Shown in pieces: positions 39,769 through 47,883 of a DNA stretch of 49,605 bases. Positions within the stretch are counted from its first letter, which is position 1; every line of letters starts with the position of its first letter. Source of the stretch: a bacterium (lineage in GTDB: Bacteria > Acidobacteriota > Aminicenantia > Aminicenantales > Aminicenantaceae). The stretch is taken from the NCBI GenBank assembly GCA_018335295.1, contig JAGXKI010000014.1:1-49605 (forward strand), read 5' to 3'. The translations under genes were made by a program, and so were the position numbers. The notes under the pieces were generated by a model that saw only the letters and a program-made list of their open reading frames with translations, ran no database searches and was not told the origin of the DNA.

Positions 39769-40212
39769 TTAGTCGTAGTCTTTCATTATATTTTTATCCT
39801 CTTTCATCAAATCCCCAGCTATGTCTTCCATATTCATGTTGGCCCAGAAGGGAAGCTTTTGATGGGCATCGAAGTATTTTAAGGGGATGGGATGAGTTCC
39901 TATGACCACGGGAAGTTCATAATATTTTTCTATGAATTCTTTAAAATGGCGGATTCGGGGACAAGGAGGATATCCCACGACTAATCCTGTGGCCAGATGG
40001 ATCACTTCTGCGCCGTTTTTTTTCATCTCTTCAGGGACATCTTCGATGTTTCCTCCGGGGCAGCCTCCACAGTAGGAGTAGCCCACCACTTCCACAGGCT
40101 CATCTTTTGAATAGCGGGCGAAACCACCCACCCTTTCCCGGACTGAACGGAAACATTTGCCTCCGCCGCATTCCTGGTATCGTCCACAAATAATGATTCC
40201 GATTTTTTTCAT
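39769..40212 (-). CDS. CGGC domain protein
   Basis: A 147-residue protein of the CGGC family, named for the motif seen here in YSYCGGCPGGN. Other conserved cysteines are in ICGRYQECGGGKCFRS and GYPPCPRIRHF. It is presumed to bind metal. The ribosome site AAGGAG precedes ATG 40212. It lies between the Mrp ATPase and the zinc-ribbon gene. Confidence 0.9.
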   Translation of the reverse strand: MKKIGIIICGRYQECGGGKCFRSVRERVGGFARYSKDEPVEVVGYSYCGGCPGGNIEDVPEEMKKNGAEVIHLATGLVVGYPPCPRIRHFKEFIEKYYELPVVIGTHPIPLKYFDAHQKLPFWANMNMEDIAGDLMKEDKNIMKDYD

Positions 40213-40246
40213 AATATCTCCTTTTGGCTTTAGTTGAGATTTGAGA

Positions 40247-41080
40247 TTAAGTTTTCTCTACTATGCTGTCCGCGATTTTCATAAAAGCCTTGGCTGCTTC
40301 GGAATCAGGCTCGGTATCCACGAAAGATTTCCCTTCATCGCCCAGAGAGACGATTCGAGGGTGAAGAGGGATGCTGCCCAGGAAAGGAATATTCATCTCC
40401 TTGGCTGCTTTTTCTCCTCCGCCTTCTTTAAAGAGATCGATCTTTTTTCCACAGTGAGGACAAACCAGACCGCTCATGTTTTCGATGATCCCGATGATCC
40501 TCAGATTGAGCTTCTGGCCGAAAGCCACCGCTTTACGTGAATCCATAAGAGAGACCTCCTGAGGAGTGGTCACCACCAGCGCTCCGGTTGCAGGGATGAG
40601 TTGAGCCACAGAGAGGGGCTCATCCCCCGTTCCTGGAGGAGAGTCGATAATCAACCAATCCAGGTCTCCCCAGTTGACATCTCCTAAAAACTGCTGTATG
40701 GCCTTCATCTTCATAGGGCCTCTCCAGATCACAGGAAGGTTTGGTTGCTGGAGGAGGAAAGACATGGATACCAGTTTGAGGTTTTTCCTTACCTGGACCG
40801 CTTCGATCTTCCCTTCTTTGGAAGATTTCATCCGTTCTTTTTCAACTCCCAAAATCTTGGCCAGGTTGGGTCCATGGATATCCACATCCAGTATTCCCAC
40901 CTTTTTTCCTTTTCGAGCGAAAGCCAGACCCAGGTTGCCAGCTACTGTGCTTTTCCCCACACCACCTTTTCCGCTGAACACCAGAAGACGGTTTTTAATC
41001 TTGGAGAGAGTTTTCGTTACCTTTTCCTGGTCTTCTTTCATCTTTTTTTCTTGTTCTTTTTTGGAATTTTCTTGTGACAT
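40247..41080 (-). CDS. mrp: Mrp/NBP35-family iron-sulfur carrier ATPase
   Basis: A 277-residue P-loop ATPase with the deviant Walker [13 protein letters not shown], switch region DVDIHGPN, Walker B-like [12 protein letters not shown] and the cluster-binding CPHCG near the C-terminus. A lysine-rich N-terminal tail precedes the fold. Mrp/ApbC proteins carry and deliver [4Fe-4S] clusters. It lies 11 nt downstream of the NifX-type gene. In this setting it may serve the NifX/ORP-like proteins rather than general cluster delivery. Confidence 0.92.
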   Translation of the reverse strand: MSQENSKKEQEKKMKEDQEKVTKTLSKIKNRLLVFSGKGGVGKSTVAGNLGLAFARKGKKVGILDVDIHGPNLAKILGVEKERMKSSKEGKIEAVQVRKNLKLVSMSFLLQQPNLPVIWRGPMKMKAIQQFLGDVNWGDLDWLIIDSPPGTGDEPLSVAQLIPATGALVVTTPQEVSLMDSRKAVAFGQKLNLRIIGIIENMSGLVCPHCGKKIDLFKEGGGEKAAKEMNIPFLGSIPLHPRIVSLGDEGKSFVDTEPDSEAAKAFMKIADSIVEKT

Positions 41081-41091
41081 TATTTCACCTC

Positions 41092-41781
41092 TTATCTATA
41101 TTTGGAGAGGACTTGTTTCACAGTCCCTTTAAAACCTGTTTGGACTTGTATTCCGGAAGATTGGAGGACATTTTGGGCATTGGGGCCGCAGTTTCCTGCA
41201 AGCACTGTTTTGACATTTTTACCGGAAACCAGTTGGGCCGCTTGGATGCCGGCTCCGCGGGCGGCTTCCTTATGAGGATTTTCTACCACTTTATAGTCCA
41301 GCGTGGAAGGTTCCACCATCAGATAATAAGGAGCTCGGCCGAAGTTTGGGTCTACTTCTGCTTCCAGCTCAGGCCCTTTAGAAGGGATACAGACCCATTT
41401 TTTAGAGGAAGGAGAGGTCTGAGGGGGATTCTCAGGATGTTTATGCCCTTCTTTGTGAGCACAGAGGTCTTCTCCGCCCTGTAACTCCTGGCTTATGAAT
41501 TTTTGGATGACTTGATCCACTGGACCCTGGACCCCGATGAGAGTCTGAATGTTTTTTTGAGCGAACAGATTTTGGGCCCTGGGTCCCATCCCCCCAGCAA
41601 TGATACACTCCACTCCTTTTTCCGAAAGATACCGGGGGAGAAATCCCGGACTATGGCCGGGATTGGGAATTTCTTCTCTGTTGACAACTTTTCCCTGCTC
41701 GATTTCCACCAGGGTGTAGGCAGCACAGCGTCCAAAATGAGCCGAGACAGAACCGTGGTCTGTAGAAATGGCTACTTTCAT
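41092..41781 (-). CDS. tandem NifX/NifB-type (dinitrogenase iron-molybdenum cofactor) domain protein
   Basis: A 229-residue protein with two domains of the Nitro_FeMo-Co family joined by a His-rich linker ([15 protein letters not shown]). Each domain has the pattern F-GR-...-Y near its start ([18 protein letters not shown]) and a late GP-A-N/Q sequence ([18 protein letters not shown]). Such domains bind Fe- or Mo-containing clusters (NifX, NifY, ORP). The fused pair could enclose one cluster as a built-in dimer. Confidence 0.9.
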   Translation of the reverse strand: MKVAISTDHGSVSAHFGRCAAYTLVEIEQGKVVNREEIPNPGHSPGFLPRYLSEKGVECIIAGGMGPRAQNLFAQKNIQTLIGVQGPVDQVIQKFISQELQGGEDLCAHKEGHKHPENPPQTSPSSKKWVCIPSKGPELEAEVDPNFGRAPYYLMVEPSTLDYKVVENPHKEAARGAGIQAAQLVSGKNVKTVLAGNCGPNAQNVLQSSGIQVQTGFKGTVKQVLSKYR

Positions 41782-41819
41782 GTGTTGACTCCTTTGGTGT
41801 ACGGTTTCATTAACTCTTA

Positions 41820-42404
41820 TTATCTCTTTTTTTTCTCCAGTTCTTCAATCCTTTTGGAAATATTTTTCATCTGCTCACGAAGATTCTCGACTTTTTGTTT
41901 GAGAAACTTGAGTTCTTCTTCAGGAGGAGCTTGAGAGGGACTGGGACCAGAGGGAGGCATTCCTGGAGGTGGCCCGGAAGGAGGGAAGCCGGCTCCCTGT
42001 CCTTGGCCCATGCCTCTTCCCATACCTCGTCCCATTCCTCTTCCCATTCCAAAATGAGGTGGAACATTGGCTTGAGATGATTGCTTAAGATTGCCGGATT
42101 TGTACTGCTGCACAGCCTGCTTGATGGGACCGCTGACTCCTACGATGACTTCGACTCCCGCGGCTTGAAGGGTCTGAAAGGCATTGGGCCCACAGCTTCC
42201 GGTCAAAAGGGTTTTGGCTCCTTTGTTAACTATAAGTTGGGCTGATTGGATCCCTGCTCCACTGGCTGCACCCACATTGGAATTCTCTACCGCTTCAAAT
42301 TCCATGGTTTCCGGGTCCACAAAAAGAAAATAAGGGCTTCGGCCGAACCGGGGCTCCACTGAAGAGGAAAGATCGGATTTGGTGGCAGTCACAGCAATTC
42401 TCAT
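41820..42404 (-). CDS. NifX/ORP-type domain protein with Gly-Met-Arg repeats and coiled coil
   Basis: A 194-residue protein. Residues 1-115 form a Nitro_FeMo-Co domain (PRFGRSPYF; GSCGPNAFQ). A low-complexity segment of repeated GMGR units and a proline-rich stretch follow. It ends in a coiled coil (EEELKFLKQKVENLREQMKN). The coiled coil is similar to that of the DUF5320 protein encoded just upstream, so the two may pair. The start overlaps the DUF5320 stop. Confidence 0.88.
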   Translation of the reverse strand: MRIAVTATKSDLSSSVEPRFGRSPYFLFVDPETMEFEAVENSNVGAASGAGIQSAQLIVNKGAKTLLTGSCGPNAFQTLQAAGVEVIVGVSGPIKQAVQQYKSGNLKQSSQANVPPHFGMGRGMGRGMGRGMGQGQGAGFPPSGPPPGMPPSGPSPSQAPPEEELKFLKQKVENLREQMKNISKRIEELEKKKR

Positions 42405-42790
42405 TTGTTTTCTCCTTTTGTGTTTTCTTTTTTAATCTCGTTTTCCAGTTCTTCAATCCTTTTTTCTATGGCCGAAAGCTCATCTTCATACTGTTCGGCC
42501 TGGGCTTTAAGCATATCCAGTTCCTGTTCCGGAGTGAGCGGAGTAGCTCCCCAAGGATCGTAGGGAGTAGGGAATCCTGGCTGAGGAAAGCCGGCCATCG
42601 GCTGGGGAGGGATTTGTCCCTGCTGCCAGGCATAGTTCATCTGAGGTGTCGGCCAGGAGCCGGACATCATATACTGCGCACAAGGGCCCATTCCTGAAGG
42701 GCTTCTTCCGACCCAGCCTGGAGAGTATCCGAATCTCATCCATCCAGGAAGACCGGTCATATGGTAAAGCCATCTGTATCGATTTCTCAT
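42401..42790 (-). CDS. DUF5320-like protein with C-terminal coiled coil
   Basis: A 129-residue protein. The N-terminal part is rich in W, G, P, M and Q, and the C-terminus is a coiled coil (TPEQELDMLKAQAEQYEDEL and on). AGGAG precedes ATG 42790. Coiled-coil DUF5320 proteins regularly accompany NifX-type genes; the function is unknown. Confidence 0.78.
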   Translation of the reverse strand: MRNRYRWLYHMTGLPGWMRFGYSPGWVGRSPSGMGPCAQYMMSGSWPTPQMNYAWQQGQIPPQPMAGFPQPGFPTPYDPWGATPLTPEQELDMLKAQAEQYEDELSAIEKRIEELENEIKKENTKGENK

Positions 42791-42808
42791 TTACATTTCT
42801 CCTTTCTC

Positions 42809-42952
42809 TTATTTAGTTTTTCCAACTTTTTTCCTGTGTCTATGGTCATAAAAGGTTGAGGTGGGGGAGAGGTTTCTATGGAACCCATTCTCCCCTCCCC
42901 AAAGGTAGAAAAGCCGTGGGAGTCGTTGGAAAGAACTTCCCGTCGGAGACAT
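42809..42952 (-). CDS. possible 47-residue peptide
   Basis: A short frame starting MSPTGSSFQRLPRLFYLWGG with an excellent ribosome site (AAAGGAGG, 7 nt before the ATG). No family was recognised. Composition is basic and aromatic. It fills the otherwise empty gap between the two DUF5320 genes. The ribosome site argues for it; the lack of any conserved look argues against. Confidence 0.3.
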   Translation of the reverse strand: MSPTGSSFQRLPRLFYLWGGENGFHRNLSPTSTFYDHRHRKKVGKTK

Positions 42953-42986
42953 TTTCTACCTCCTTTCTCCAATGAGGACTTGAGGG

Positions 42987-43310
42987 TTACCAGTATCGAG
43001 GGCCATAGGCATTCATTCCCGGATATCCCATGTAACCCATGGGAGGATAACCCCATCCTCCAGCATAGGGATGAGGATAAGGCATCATGGGAGCGGTCAT
43101 TGACGGAGGAGGATGACTTCCAGCCCATCCTCGGCGTCGACCAAAGGCCATTCCCCGGCCAAAGCCGGTGGCTCTTCCGAAGCCTCTGGCTAACCCCATT
43201 CCTGGGCCGGGATTCATGAATCCTGGCTGGCTGTATCCAGAACAATACCCCATGCCTCTTCCGGTCCGGGGGCCGACTCCCATAGGTCCAGTTCGATCTC
43301 CTCTTGGCAT
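42987..43310 (-). CDS. DUF5320 protein (MPRGDRTGP type)
   Basis: A 107-residue Gly/Met/Tyr/Arg-rich protein beginning MPRGDRTGPMGVGPRTGRGM, the hallmark start of DUF5320 proteins, with CSGYSQPGF after it. It is low in complexity and probably disordered. The ribosome site AGGAGG is strong. It is the second gene after fur and shares the presumed iron-regulated transcript. Confidence 0.88.
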   Translation of the reverse strand: MPRGDRTGPMGVGPRTGRGMGYCSGYSQPGFMNPGPGMGLARGFGRATGFGRGMAFGRRRGWAGSHPPPSMTAPMMPYPHPYAGGWGYPPMGYMGYPGMNAYGPRYW

Positions 43311-43338
43311 TGTTTACCTCCTTTTTGAAAAAATAGTT

Positions 43339-43785
43339 TTATCTGCAGTCTTTACACAATCCAAAAAACTCAATGTTATGGCCCTGGACCTCAAAATCGT
43401 ACTTTTTTTCCAAGGTGTTCTCGATTTTTTGAATTAGCTTGAGTTCTTCTTCGGTGAACTCGGTGTAATCGATGATTTTTCCGCATTGAGAACAAACCAG
43501 ATGATGGTGATGTTCTGTCTTGCTGTTGGATTTGAACTCGTACCGGGCTTGTCCGTCTCCAAAGGAAAATTTCTGGATGATTCCCATACGGGCCAGAAGA
43601 TCCAAAGTGCGGTAAACCGTGGTTAATCCCAATCCAGGATAGTAACGGTGCAGGGAAGTGTAAATTTCTTTGGCACTCATGTGCTTGGAAGTCCGCCGGA
43701 GCAGGTTGAGGATGGCTTTTCGGGGTTCGGTCCATCGCGAGAAAAATCCCTGACGTCCGTGTTTCCATTTATAAGGTCCAGCCAT
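43339..43785 (-). CDS. fur: Fur-family metal-responsive regulator
   Basis: A 148-residue Fur/PerR/Zur-type regulator. It has a winged-helix domain (MSAKEIYTSLHRYYPGLGLT, TTVYRTLDLL), the metal-site segment EHHHHLVCSQCGKI and the second zinc-binding pair CKDC at the C-terminus. A strong Fur box covers its upstream region, so it is probably a true Fur that represses itself and the gene run that follows. The gap to the DUF5320 gene is 28 nt. Zur or PerR is less likely given the box. Confidence 0.88.
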   Translation of the reverse strand: MAGPYKWKHGRQGFFSRWTEPRKAILNLLRRTSKHMSAKEIYTSLHRYYPGLGLTTVYRTLDLLARMGIIQKFSFGDGQARYEFKSNSKTEHHHHLVCSQCGKIIDYTEFTEEELKLIQKIENTLEKKYDFEVQGHNIEFFGLCKDCR

Positions 43786-43804
43786 TTTTCTCTTCTTCTA
43801 AATT

Positions 43805-43823
43805 GAAAATGAAAATCATTATC
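43805..43823 (-). promoter_or_regulatory. Fur box
   Basis: A 19-bp site matching the classic Fur box GATAATGATAATCATTATC at 17 of 19 positions. It lies 20 nt upstream of the fur start and probably controls the whole leftward cluster. Confidence 0.85.
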
Positions 43824-44018
43824 ATTAATAATATAAACCCATTTCCTTTCTTTGTCAATAGGTGTTGGTCATCAATTTTTGCCCCAGGTCCATCTCTAAA
43901 AGGTACTGATTTTCGTGATAAACCATCAATTTTGGGGCCTAAAAATCTTAATTAAGGGGGTCAAATCCGTGGAAAACTTATGTTAAATTATTGAAAATAA
44001 TAGAAATGGCCGGGCCCG

Positions 44019-44090
44019 TCCCCTTTTTGTCTTCGTCCCCTTTTTGTCTTCTTTTGTTCTCTTTTTGTTCTTTTTGTCTTCTTTTGATTT
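44019..44090. repeat. degenerate pyrimidine-rich tandem repeat
   Basis: Repeating CTTTTTGTCTT/CTTTTGTTCT units of about 11-18 nt cover about 70 nt just upstream of the queF promoter. Copy number may vary between strains. Confidence 0.7.
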
Positions 44091-44117
44091 GTCATCTATT
44101 TTGGGGTATGGTATATA
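44089..44117 (+). promoter_or_regulatory. candidate sigma70-type promoter of queF
   Basis: TTGTCA (44089-44094), a 17-nt spacer and TATATA (44112-44117), with the start codon 25 nt further. Confidence 0.5.
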
Positions 44118-44141
44118 CTTGAAAGGAAAAGGTGAGAATCT

Positions 44142-44552
44142 ATGGACCGGATGACCGATAAAGAGGCCGAAGCGGGGTTGAAAGAGAAACTCCCTCCTAT
44201 AGAAACATTCCCCAACCAGTATCCCGGTTATGAAATCAAAATCCAAATCCCGGAGTTCACTTCCCTTTGTCCCAAAACAGGACTACCAGACTTTGGGACC
44301 ATCTCCATCTTTTATGAGCCCAAAGAGAAATGCCTGGAGCTCAAATCGGTCAAGATGTACATCCTGGCCTACAGAAACCTGGGAATTTTCTATGAAAATG
44401 CGGTCAACCGGATCCTGGATGATGTGGTGAAAGCCTGCCAACCCGTGTGGGCCACAGTGATCGGTGAGTTCAATCCCCGCGGTGGAATAAAGTCAGTGGT
44501 GGAAGCTTGTTATCCGAGAAAAAAGGGGAAGGAAAAGTCCCGGAAAGGATAG
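44142..44552 (+). CDS. queF: NADPH-dependent 7-cyano-7-deazaguanine reductase (preQ0 reductase)
   Basis: Reduces preQ0 to preQ1 in queuosine synthesis. It is a 136-residue unimodular (YkvM-like) QueF. The catalytic cysteine is in SLCPKTGLPDFG, the family motif ELKSVKMYILAYRNLG binds NADPH, and there is a later GGIKSVVEACYP. The ribosome site AAGGTGAG precedes ATG 44142. It converges on queE; with queC-D-E next door all steps from GTP cyclohydrolase product to preQ1 are covered. Confidence 0.95.
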   Translation: MDRMTDKEAEAGLKEKLPPIETFPNQYPGYEIKIQIPEFTSLCPKTGLPDFGTISIFYEPKEKCLELKSVKMYILAYRNLGIFYENAVNRILDDVVKACQPVWATVIGEFNPRGGIKSVVEACYPRKKGKEKSRKG

Positions 44553-44729
44553 ATTAAGCTCTATGACCCCCGCCCTCATCCTAAAATCCATGCGCCCCCA
44601 GTAGTGGATCAAAAACCTTTTCATTTTTGCCGCCCTGATATTTTCCCAGAATGTGTTCAATGTCCCCCTTCTTTTGGAAACCAAATGAGGACATTGGTTT
44701 AGAGGTTAAGGTAAATGGAACTGTTCTTG

Positions 44730-45359
44730 TTAAGGGATTCCATAGACCTTATGGAGTTGGAGAGTGACTTTTATGTTTTTAAGCCCCTGATGGGCGCTTT
44801 TTCGAAGGAGTCTTTCTCCTTTTTCCTTGCTCCATTTTTGGTTGGATTCGGGTTGGAGGAGGACGGGGATTGTATCCGGGAATTCGTTTCTTATTCTCTG
44901 AATTACATCGAGATTCAATTCTTTAGAGACCACCAGTTTCACCTCTTTGGCCTTTTTGGGGTATTCCGGTTGAAAAAAATAATCCGGGGGTTTGGGGGAG
45001 ACCGAATACCAGTCCACATCCAAGTTTTGATAAATCGTGCCGTTGGTTTCAACCTGGATCTTATATTCCTTTTTTTTAAGCTCTTCCACGAGTTTCTTTA
45101 TATCCTGAAAAAGAGGTTCTCCTCCGGTGAGACAGACCCATTGGGAAGGAAAATCTTCCCGTACCCCCTCCACTTTTTCCAGAATATCCTCCATAGACAT
45201 CTCTTCTCCCTCTAACCAGGCATACTGGGTGTCGCAAAAATCACATTGAAGGTTGCATCCGGTGAGACGGATAAACAGGGTGGGTTCGCCTTGTCTGAGG
45301 CCTTCCCCCTGGATAGAAGAGAAAATCTCAGTAATCTTCAGAGTAGGTGGCGGAGGCAT
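44730..45359 (-). CDS. queE: 7-carboxy-7-deazaguanine synthase (radical SAM)
   Basis: Converts 6-carboxytetrahydropterin to 7-carboxy-7-deazaguanine. It is a 209-residue radical SAM enzyme. After the family start ITEIFSSIQGEGLRQG come RLTGCNLQCDFCDTQYAW with the cluster cysteines and LTGGEPLFQ. The start at 45359 overlaps the queD end by 32 nt. It is the last gene of the queC-queD-queE operon. Confidence 0.95.
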   Translation of the reverse strand: MPPPPTLKITEIFSSIQGEGLRQGEPTLFIRLTGCNLQCDFCDTQYAWLEGEEMSMEDILEKVEGVREDFPSQWVCLTGGEPLFQDIKKLVEELKKKEYKIQVETNGTIYQNLDVDWYSVSPKPPDYFFQPEYPKKAKEVKLVVSKELNLDVIQRIRNEFPDTIPVLLQPESNQKWSKEKGERLLRKSAHQGLKNIKVTLQLHKVYGIP

Positions 45360-45675
45360 CTTGGGATTCCCAGACGGTGACTTCCTTTACAGGGAATTCC
45401 TTTTTCAATTCCTTATAGAACTCCCGGGCTAAGTTTTCAGAGGAAGGGTTGAAATCATAGATTTCATTGAGGAGGGTATGGTCGGGAAGAATTTGAGAGA
45501 GTTTTTCTTTTATTATGGAAAAATCAATCCCCAGTCCAGTTTGATCCAGCTTCTTCACTTCAATCTGGACTTCCACCTGAAAAGTATGACCGTGGACCTT
45601 TTCACATTTCCCTTTGTAGCCCTTTAGAAAATGGGCCGCCTGAAAACGGTCTTTGACTTTGAGAATCCAGCTCAT
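45328..45675 (-). CDS. queD: 6-carboxytetrahydropterin synthase
   Basis: Converts dihydroneopterin triphosphate to 6-carboxytetrahydropterin. It is a 115-residue T-fold enzyme. The zinc histidines are in FQAAHFL and VHGHTFQVEV, and the catalytic Cys lies in KGKCEKVHGH. A conserved late ESQDASATY carries a Glu. The start at 45675 overlaps the queC stop (ATGA); the longer open frame upstream lies inside queC. Confidence 0.94.
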   Translation of the reverse strand: MSWILKVKDRFQAAHFLKGYKGKCEKVHGHTFQVEVQIEVKKLDQTGLGIDFSIIKEKLSQILPDHTLLNEIYDFNPSSENLAREFYKELKKEFPVKEVTVWESQDASATYSEDY

Positions 45676-46364
45676 AGTTTCCCCTCTTTTTCTAATCTTT
45701 GAATCAATGGATCCTTCAATCCCAGTTCCTGCCAGGCTTTCTGGCGGAGGAGGCAGGAAGAGCATTTCTGGCAGGGGATTTCTTTTCCTCTATAGCAGGA
45801 GATGGAATAGGAGTAGTCAGCCCCCAAGGAAAGCCCTTTTTTGATTATCTCTGATTTTTTCATATTGACAAAAGGAGCCCGGATTTTCATGGGTTCTCGT
45901 TCCGAGGAGGCTTTGGTTCCCTGGTTTATGGCTTTTTCCATAGCCTGGACAAAAGGGAGAGTGGTATCCGGATAATGAGGAGAGTCTATCACATTGAACC
46001 CGCAGACGATTTCTTTGATCCCTTCTTTCTCTGCCCAGGCTGCGGTGAGAGACAGGAGTATCCCGTTTCGGAAAGGAACGTAGGTGGAGGGAGTCTCTTC
46101 AATTTCCGAGGAAACTTCAAACTCTGGCAAAGGGATCTGTTTATCTGTGAGAGAGGACCCTCCGATCTGTTTTAAGTCCACCTTTAATATTTTTTGAGGA
46201 ATGTTGAGCTTTTGGATTGTTTTTTGAGAAAGGGGGATCTCCACACGGTGGCGCTGGTTGTAATCTACGGTAATAGCCGAAACATGCTCGTACTGATGGA
46301 GAGCCCAATAAAGGGCGGTTGTAGAGTCAATGCCTCCCGAATAGAGAACTAAAGCTTTTTTCAT
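45672..46364 (-). CDS. queC: 7-cyano-7-deazaguanine synthase (preQ0 synthase)
   Basis: Makes preQ0 from 7-carboxy-7-deazaguanine, ammonia and ATP. It is a 230-residue PP-loop enzyme with YSGGIDSTTALYW at the N-terminus and the zinc site CYRGKEIPCQKCSSCLLRQ near the C-terminus. It is the first gene of the que operon, with a good promoter 21 nt upstream. I looked for a preQ1 riboswitch in the leader and found none; the leader is only about 14 nt. Confidence 0.96.
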   Translation of the reverse strand: MKKALVLYSGGIDSTTALYWALHQYEHVSAITVDYNQRHRVEIPLSQKTIQKLNIPQKILKVDLKQIGGSSLTDKQIPLPEFEVSSEIEETPSTYVPFRNGILLSLTAAWAEKEGIKEIVCGFNVIDSPHYPDTTLPFVQAMEKAINQGTKASSEREPMKIRAPFVNMKKSEIIKKGLSLGADYSYSISCYRGKEIPCQKCSSCLLRQKAWQELGLKDPLIQRLEKEGKL

Positions 46365-46384
46365 TTTCCCGAGTTTTCGCTCTG

Positions 46385-46413
46385 ATAATAAAAGATAGGT
46401 TGGTTTTTTTCAA
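46385..46413 (-). promoter_or_regulatory. sigma70-type promoter of queC-queD-queE
   Basis: Read leftward: TTGAAA (46413-46408), a 17-nt spacer and TATTAT (46390-46385). The start point would be about 46378, giving a very short leader. Confidence 0.65.
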
Positions 46414-46423
46414 GTTGGTTCCG

Positions 46424-46490
46424 AAATGACACAAAAGCATGTGCGGGAGACTAGACTGGATTCCAGGTTAAGGCCGGAATGACATGGGGG
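46424..46490. repeat. dispersed palindromic element, copy 3
   Basis: Holds GAAATGACA at the left, CTGGATTCCAGG in the middle and CCGGAATGACA at the right end. It shares words with the elements at 8430-8516 and 12438-12487. Confidence 0.5.
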
Positions 46491-46529
46491 TAAGTCAGAT
46501 AAATTGAAGAGAATGTTTCGATTTAGAGT

Positions 46530-46558
46530 TTGAGTAAATTGACTTTGAGAATTATTTA
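46530..46558 (+). promoter_or_regulatory. weak candidate promoter for the repeat protein
   Basis: TTGAGT (46530-46535), a 17-nt spacer and TATTTA (46553-46558). Both hexamers are imperfect. Confidence 0.3.
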
Positions 46559-46609
46559 TGACATTCTTTATTTTCATTTTTTAAGGTTTAACCCTCAATA
46601 AAAAGAAAA

Positions 46610-47455
46610 ATGGCAGAAGAATCAAAAGAAAAAAAAGAACAGTCCAAAAATTCAACGTTTGAACTTCTTTCCTGGGCTCAACAAGGGCAGGAGGTTACGG
46701 TCCGGGACGACCAGTATGAGTTCCTTCAACTTTTGGATGGGATCCAGCTCTGCCGTCAAAAAGGAGGGCGGTTCCGTCTGATTGATTCGGGGAATTTGGA
46801 CTCCTTCTCTCTGGAATGGCTGGGAAAAGTTGGGGCAGATGTATACACCTCGAGTTCCGCAAGAAAAAACCTTCAGGAACTGACATTTATTAACAAGGGC
46901 TGCCAGAAAGGTAAAGCCCTACTGGGATTTTTCCACCAGCTCGAGGGAAAAGAGGAACCCAAAGAAGAAGGGTGGTCCTGGGCTGATTTGATGAATTTGG
47001 GGGGAGAAGGCGTTTATATCTATCTCGTTTCGGGGAAGGAAGAGAGCGATTTTTCCTCAATCATCAGTTTGGCCGGGGAGTGCCAAAGAGGAGGGAGCTG
47101 GTTGGTTTATTATCATCACGGTTCTGTGGATTCTCAACTCGTCAACCTGGCCGAAAATGGAGCCTGGATTCATGTTTCCGACCAGATAATTCAGGAAGAC
47201 AATGATTATCGCGTCCTTCTGGATACTGTGAAATCCGCTCAATCGGCAGGAGCGGGAGTGGTTTTTCATATGGAAAAGGGACTGGAATTTTCCAAGCTTC
47301 TGGATTTAAGCAAGGCTGGAGCTTCTATCATGTTGAAGCCTTCACTTATGGATCTCCGCTACCCCTTCGAGAAAATCGCAGATAAAGCCAGGAAGAAAAA
47401 ACTGGATTACAGAGCCTACTACCTTTATTCCCACTTTTTCCCAGGAGTCTTCTAA
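46610..47455 (+). CDS. protein of unknown function with internal repeats
   Basis: A 281-residue, probably cytoplasmic protein without signal peptide. I recognise no family. At least three related stretches of about 45 residues occur: LLDGIQLCRQKGGRFRLIDS with GKVGADVYTS; IISLAGECQRGGSWLVYYHH with AENGAWIHVS; LLDTVKSAQSAGAGVVFHME with SKAGASIMLK. Each reads helix, G/A-G turn, strand, then Leu-rich helix, G-A, strand. This suggests an alpha/beta solenoid or barrel. The ribosome site is weak. It stands alone between the que operon and the ATPase operon. Confidence 0.7.
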   Translation: MAEESKEKKEQSKNSTFELLSWAQQGQEVTVRDDQYEFLQLLDGIQLCRQKGGRFRLIDSGNLDSFSLEWLGKVGADVYTSSSARKNLQELTFINKGCQKGKALLGFFHQLEGKEEPKEEGWSWADLMNLGGEGVYIYLVSGKEESDFSSIISLAGECQRGGSWLVYYHHGSVDSQLVNLAENGAWIHVSDQIIQEDNDYRVLLDTVKSAQSAGAGVVFHMEKGLEFSKLLDLSKAGASIMLKPSLMDLRYPFEKIADKARKKKLDYRAYYLYSHFFPGVF

Positions 47456-47523
47456 CGGGAATTATTCATCCGAGATATTTTGATCATTTTTTAGGATAGG
47501 TCCTCTCATGGAATGTATTTGGT

Positions 47524-47742
47524 GAAGCGAGAAAGGCGATAAGAGTTTATTGCGTTATTTGCGTTTGTTGCGTTGATTGCGTTAAGAGATAGCGGGAAAA
47601 GCCTTAATTGCATTGATTTACCCCTTTAGTCTATTTAGTTTTTTTGGTTGATTCCGTGGGATTAACTCAAGCTTATCATTGACTTCCTGCTCCTCTTAAC
47701 CTTAACCTCAACCTATATACAAATTTTGACTTTTGGTTTTAT
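47524..47742 (+). repeat. mosaic intergenic repeat, copy D
   Basis: GCGAGAAAGGCGATAAGAG, TTTATTGCGTTATTTGCGTT, TTGCGTTGATTGCGTT, a diverged core (TTTTTGGTTGATTCCGTGGG), CTTAACCTTAACCTCAACCT and TTTTGACTTTTGG appear in the same order and orientation as in copies A-C. Confidence 0.8.
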
Positions 47743-47766
47743 TATTTCGGAATTCTTGCTTTTCTC

Positions 47767-47795
47767 TTTAAAAAGGACTTTCCATTGGATATAAT
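47767..47795 (+). promoter_or_regulatory. promoter of the V/A-type ATPase operon
   Basis: TTTAAA (47767-47772), a 17-nt spacer and a perfect TATAAT (47790-47795); the first start codon is 89 nt downstream. Confidence 0.55.
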
Positions 47796-47883
47796 AATCC
47801 TTCATTTAAATAAAGCAGAATGAATGTATTGATGAGAAAAGGGATAAAAGAATCCACACTTTATTCTCTTTGGGAGGATAGAA

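Larger units (their letters stand above)
43786..44141. other. fur-queF divergent intergenic region
   Basis: A 356-nt region with the Fur box at its left end, the queF promoter at its right end and a CTTTTTGTCTT-type tandem tract between. Words GGGGGTCAAATCC (about 43956-43968) and CCGGGCCCGTCCCC (about 44010-44024) look like a degraded REP-type element. No gene was seen. Confidence 0.6.
47456..47883. other. region upstream of the V/A-type ATPase genes
   Basis: A 428-nt gap with mosaic repeat copy D and a promoter at 47767-47795. No gene was seen. Confidence 0.65.

Noticed and set aside
42787-43245. 152-codon leftward frame overlapping both DUF5320 genes
   Set aside because: Different frame from the recognisable MPRGDRTGP protein and without a ribosome site or family-like sequence.
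46365-46384. preQ1 riboswitch before queC
   Set aside because: The leader predicted from the promoter is about 14 nt; no preQ1 aptamer words were found up to 46609.
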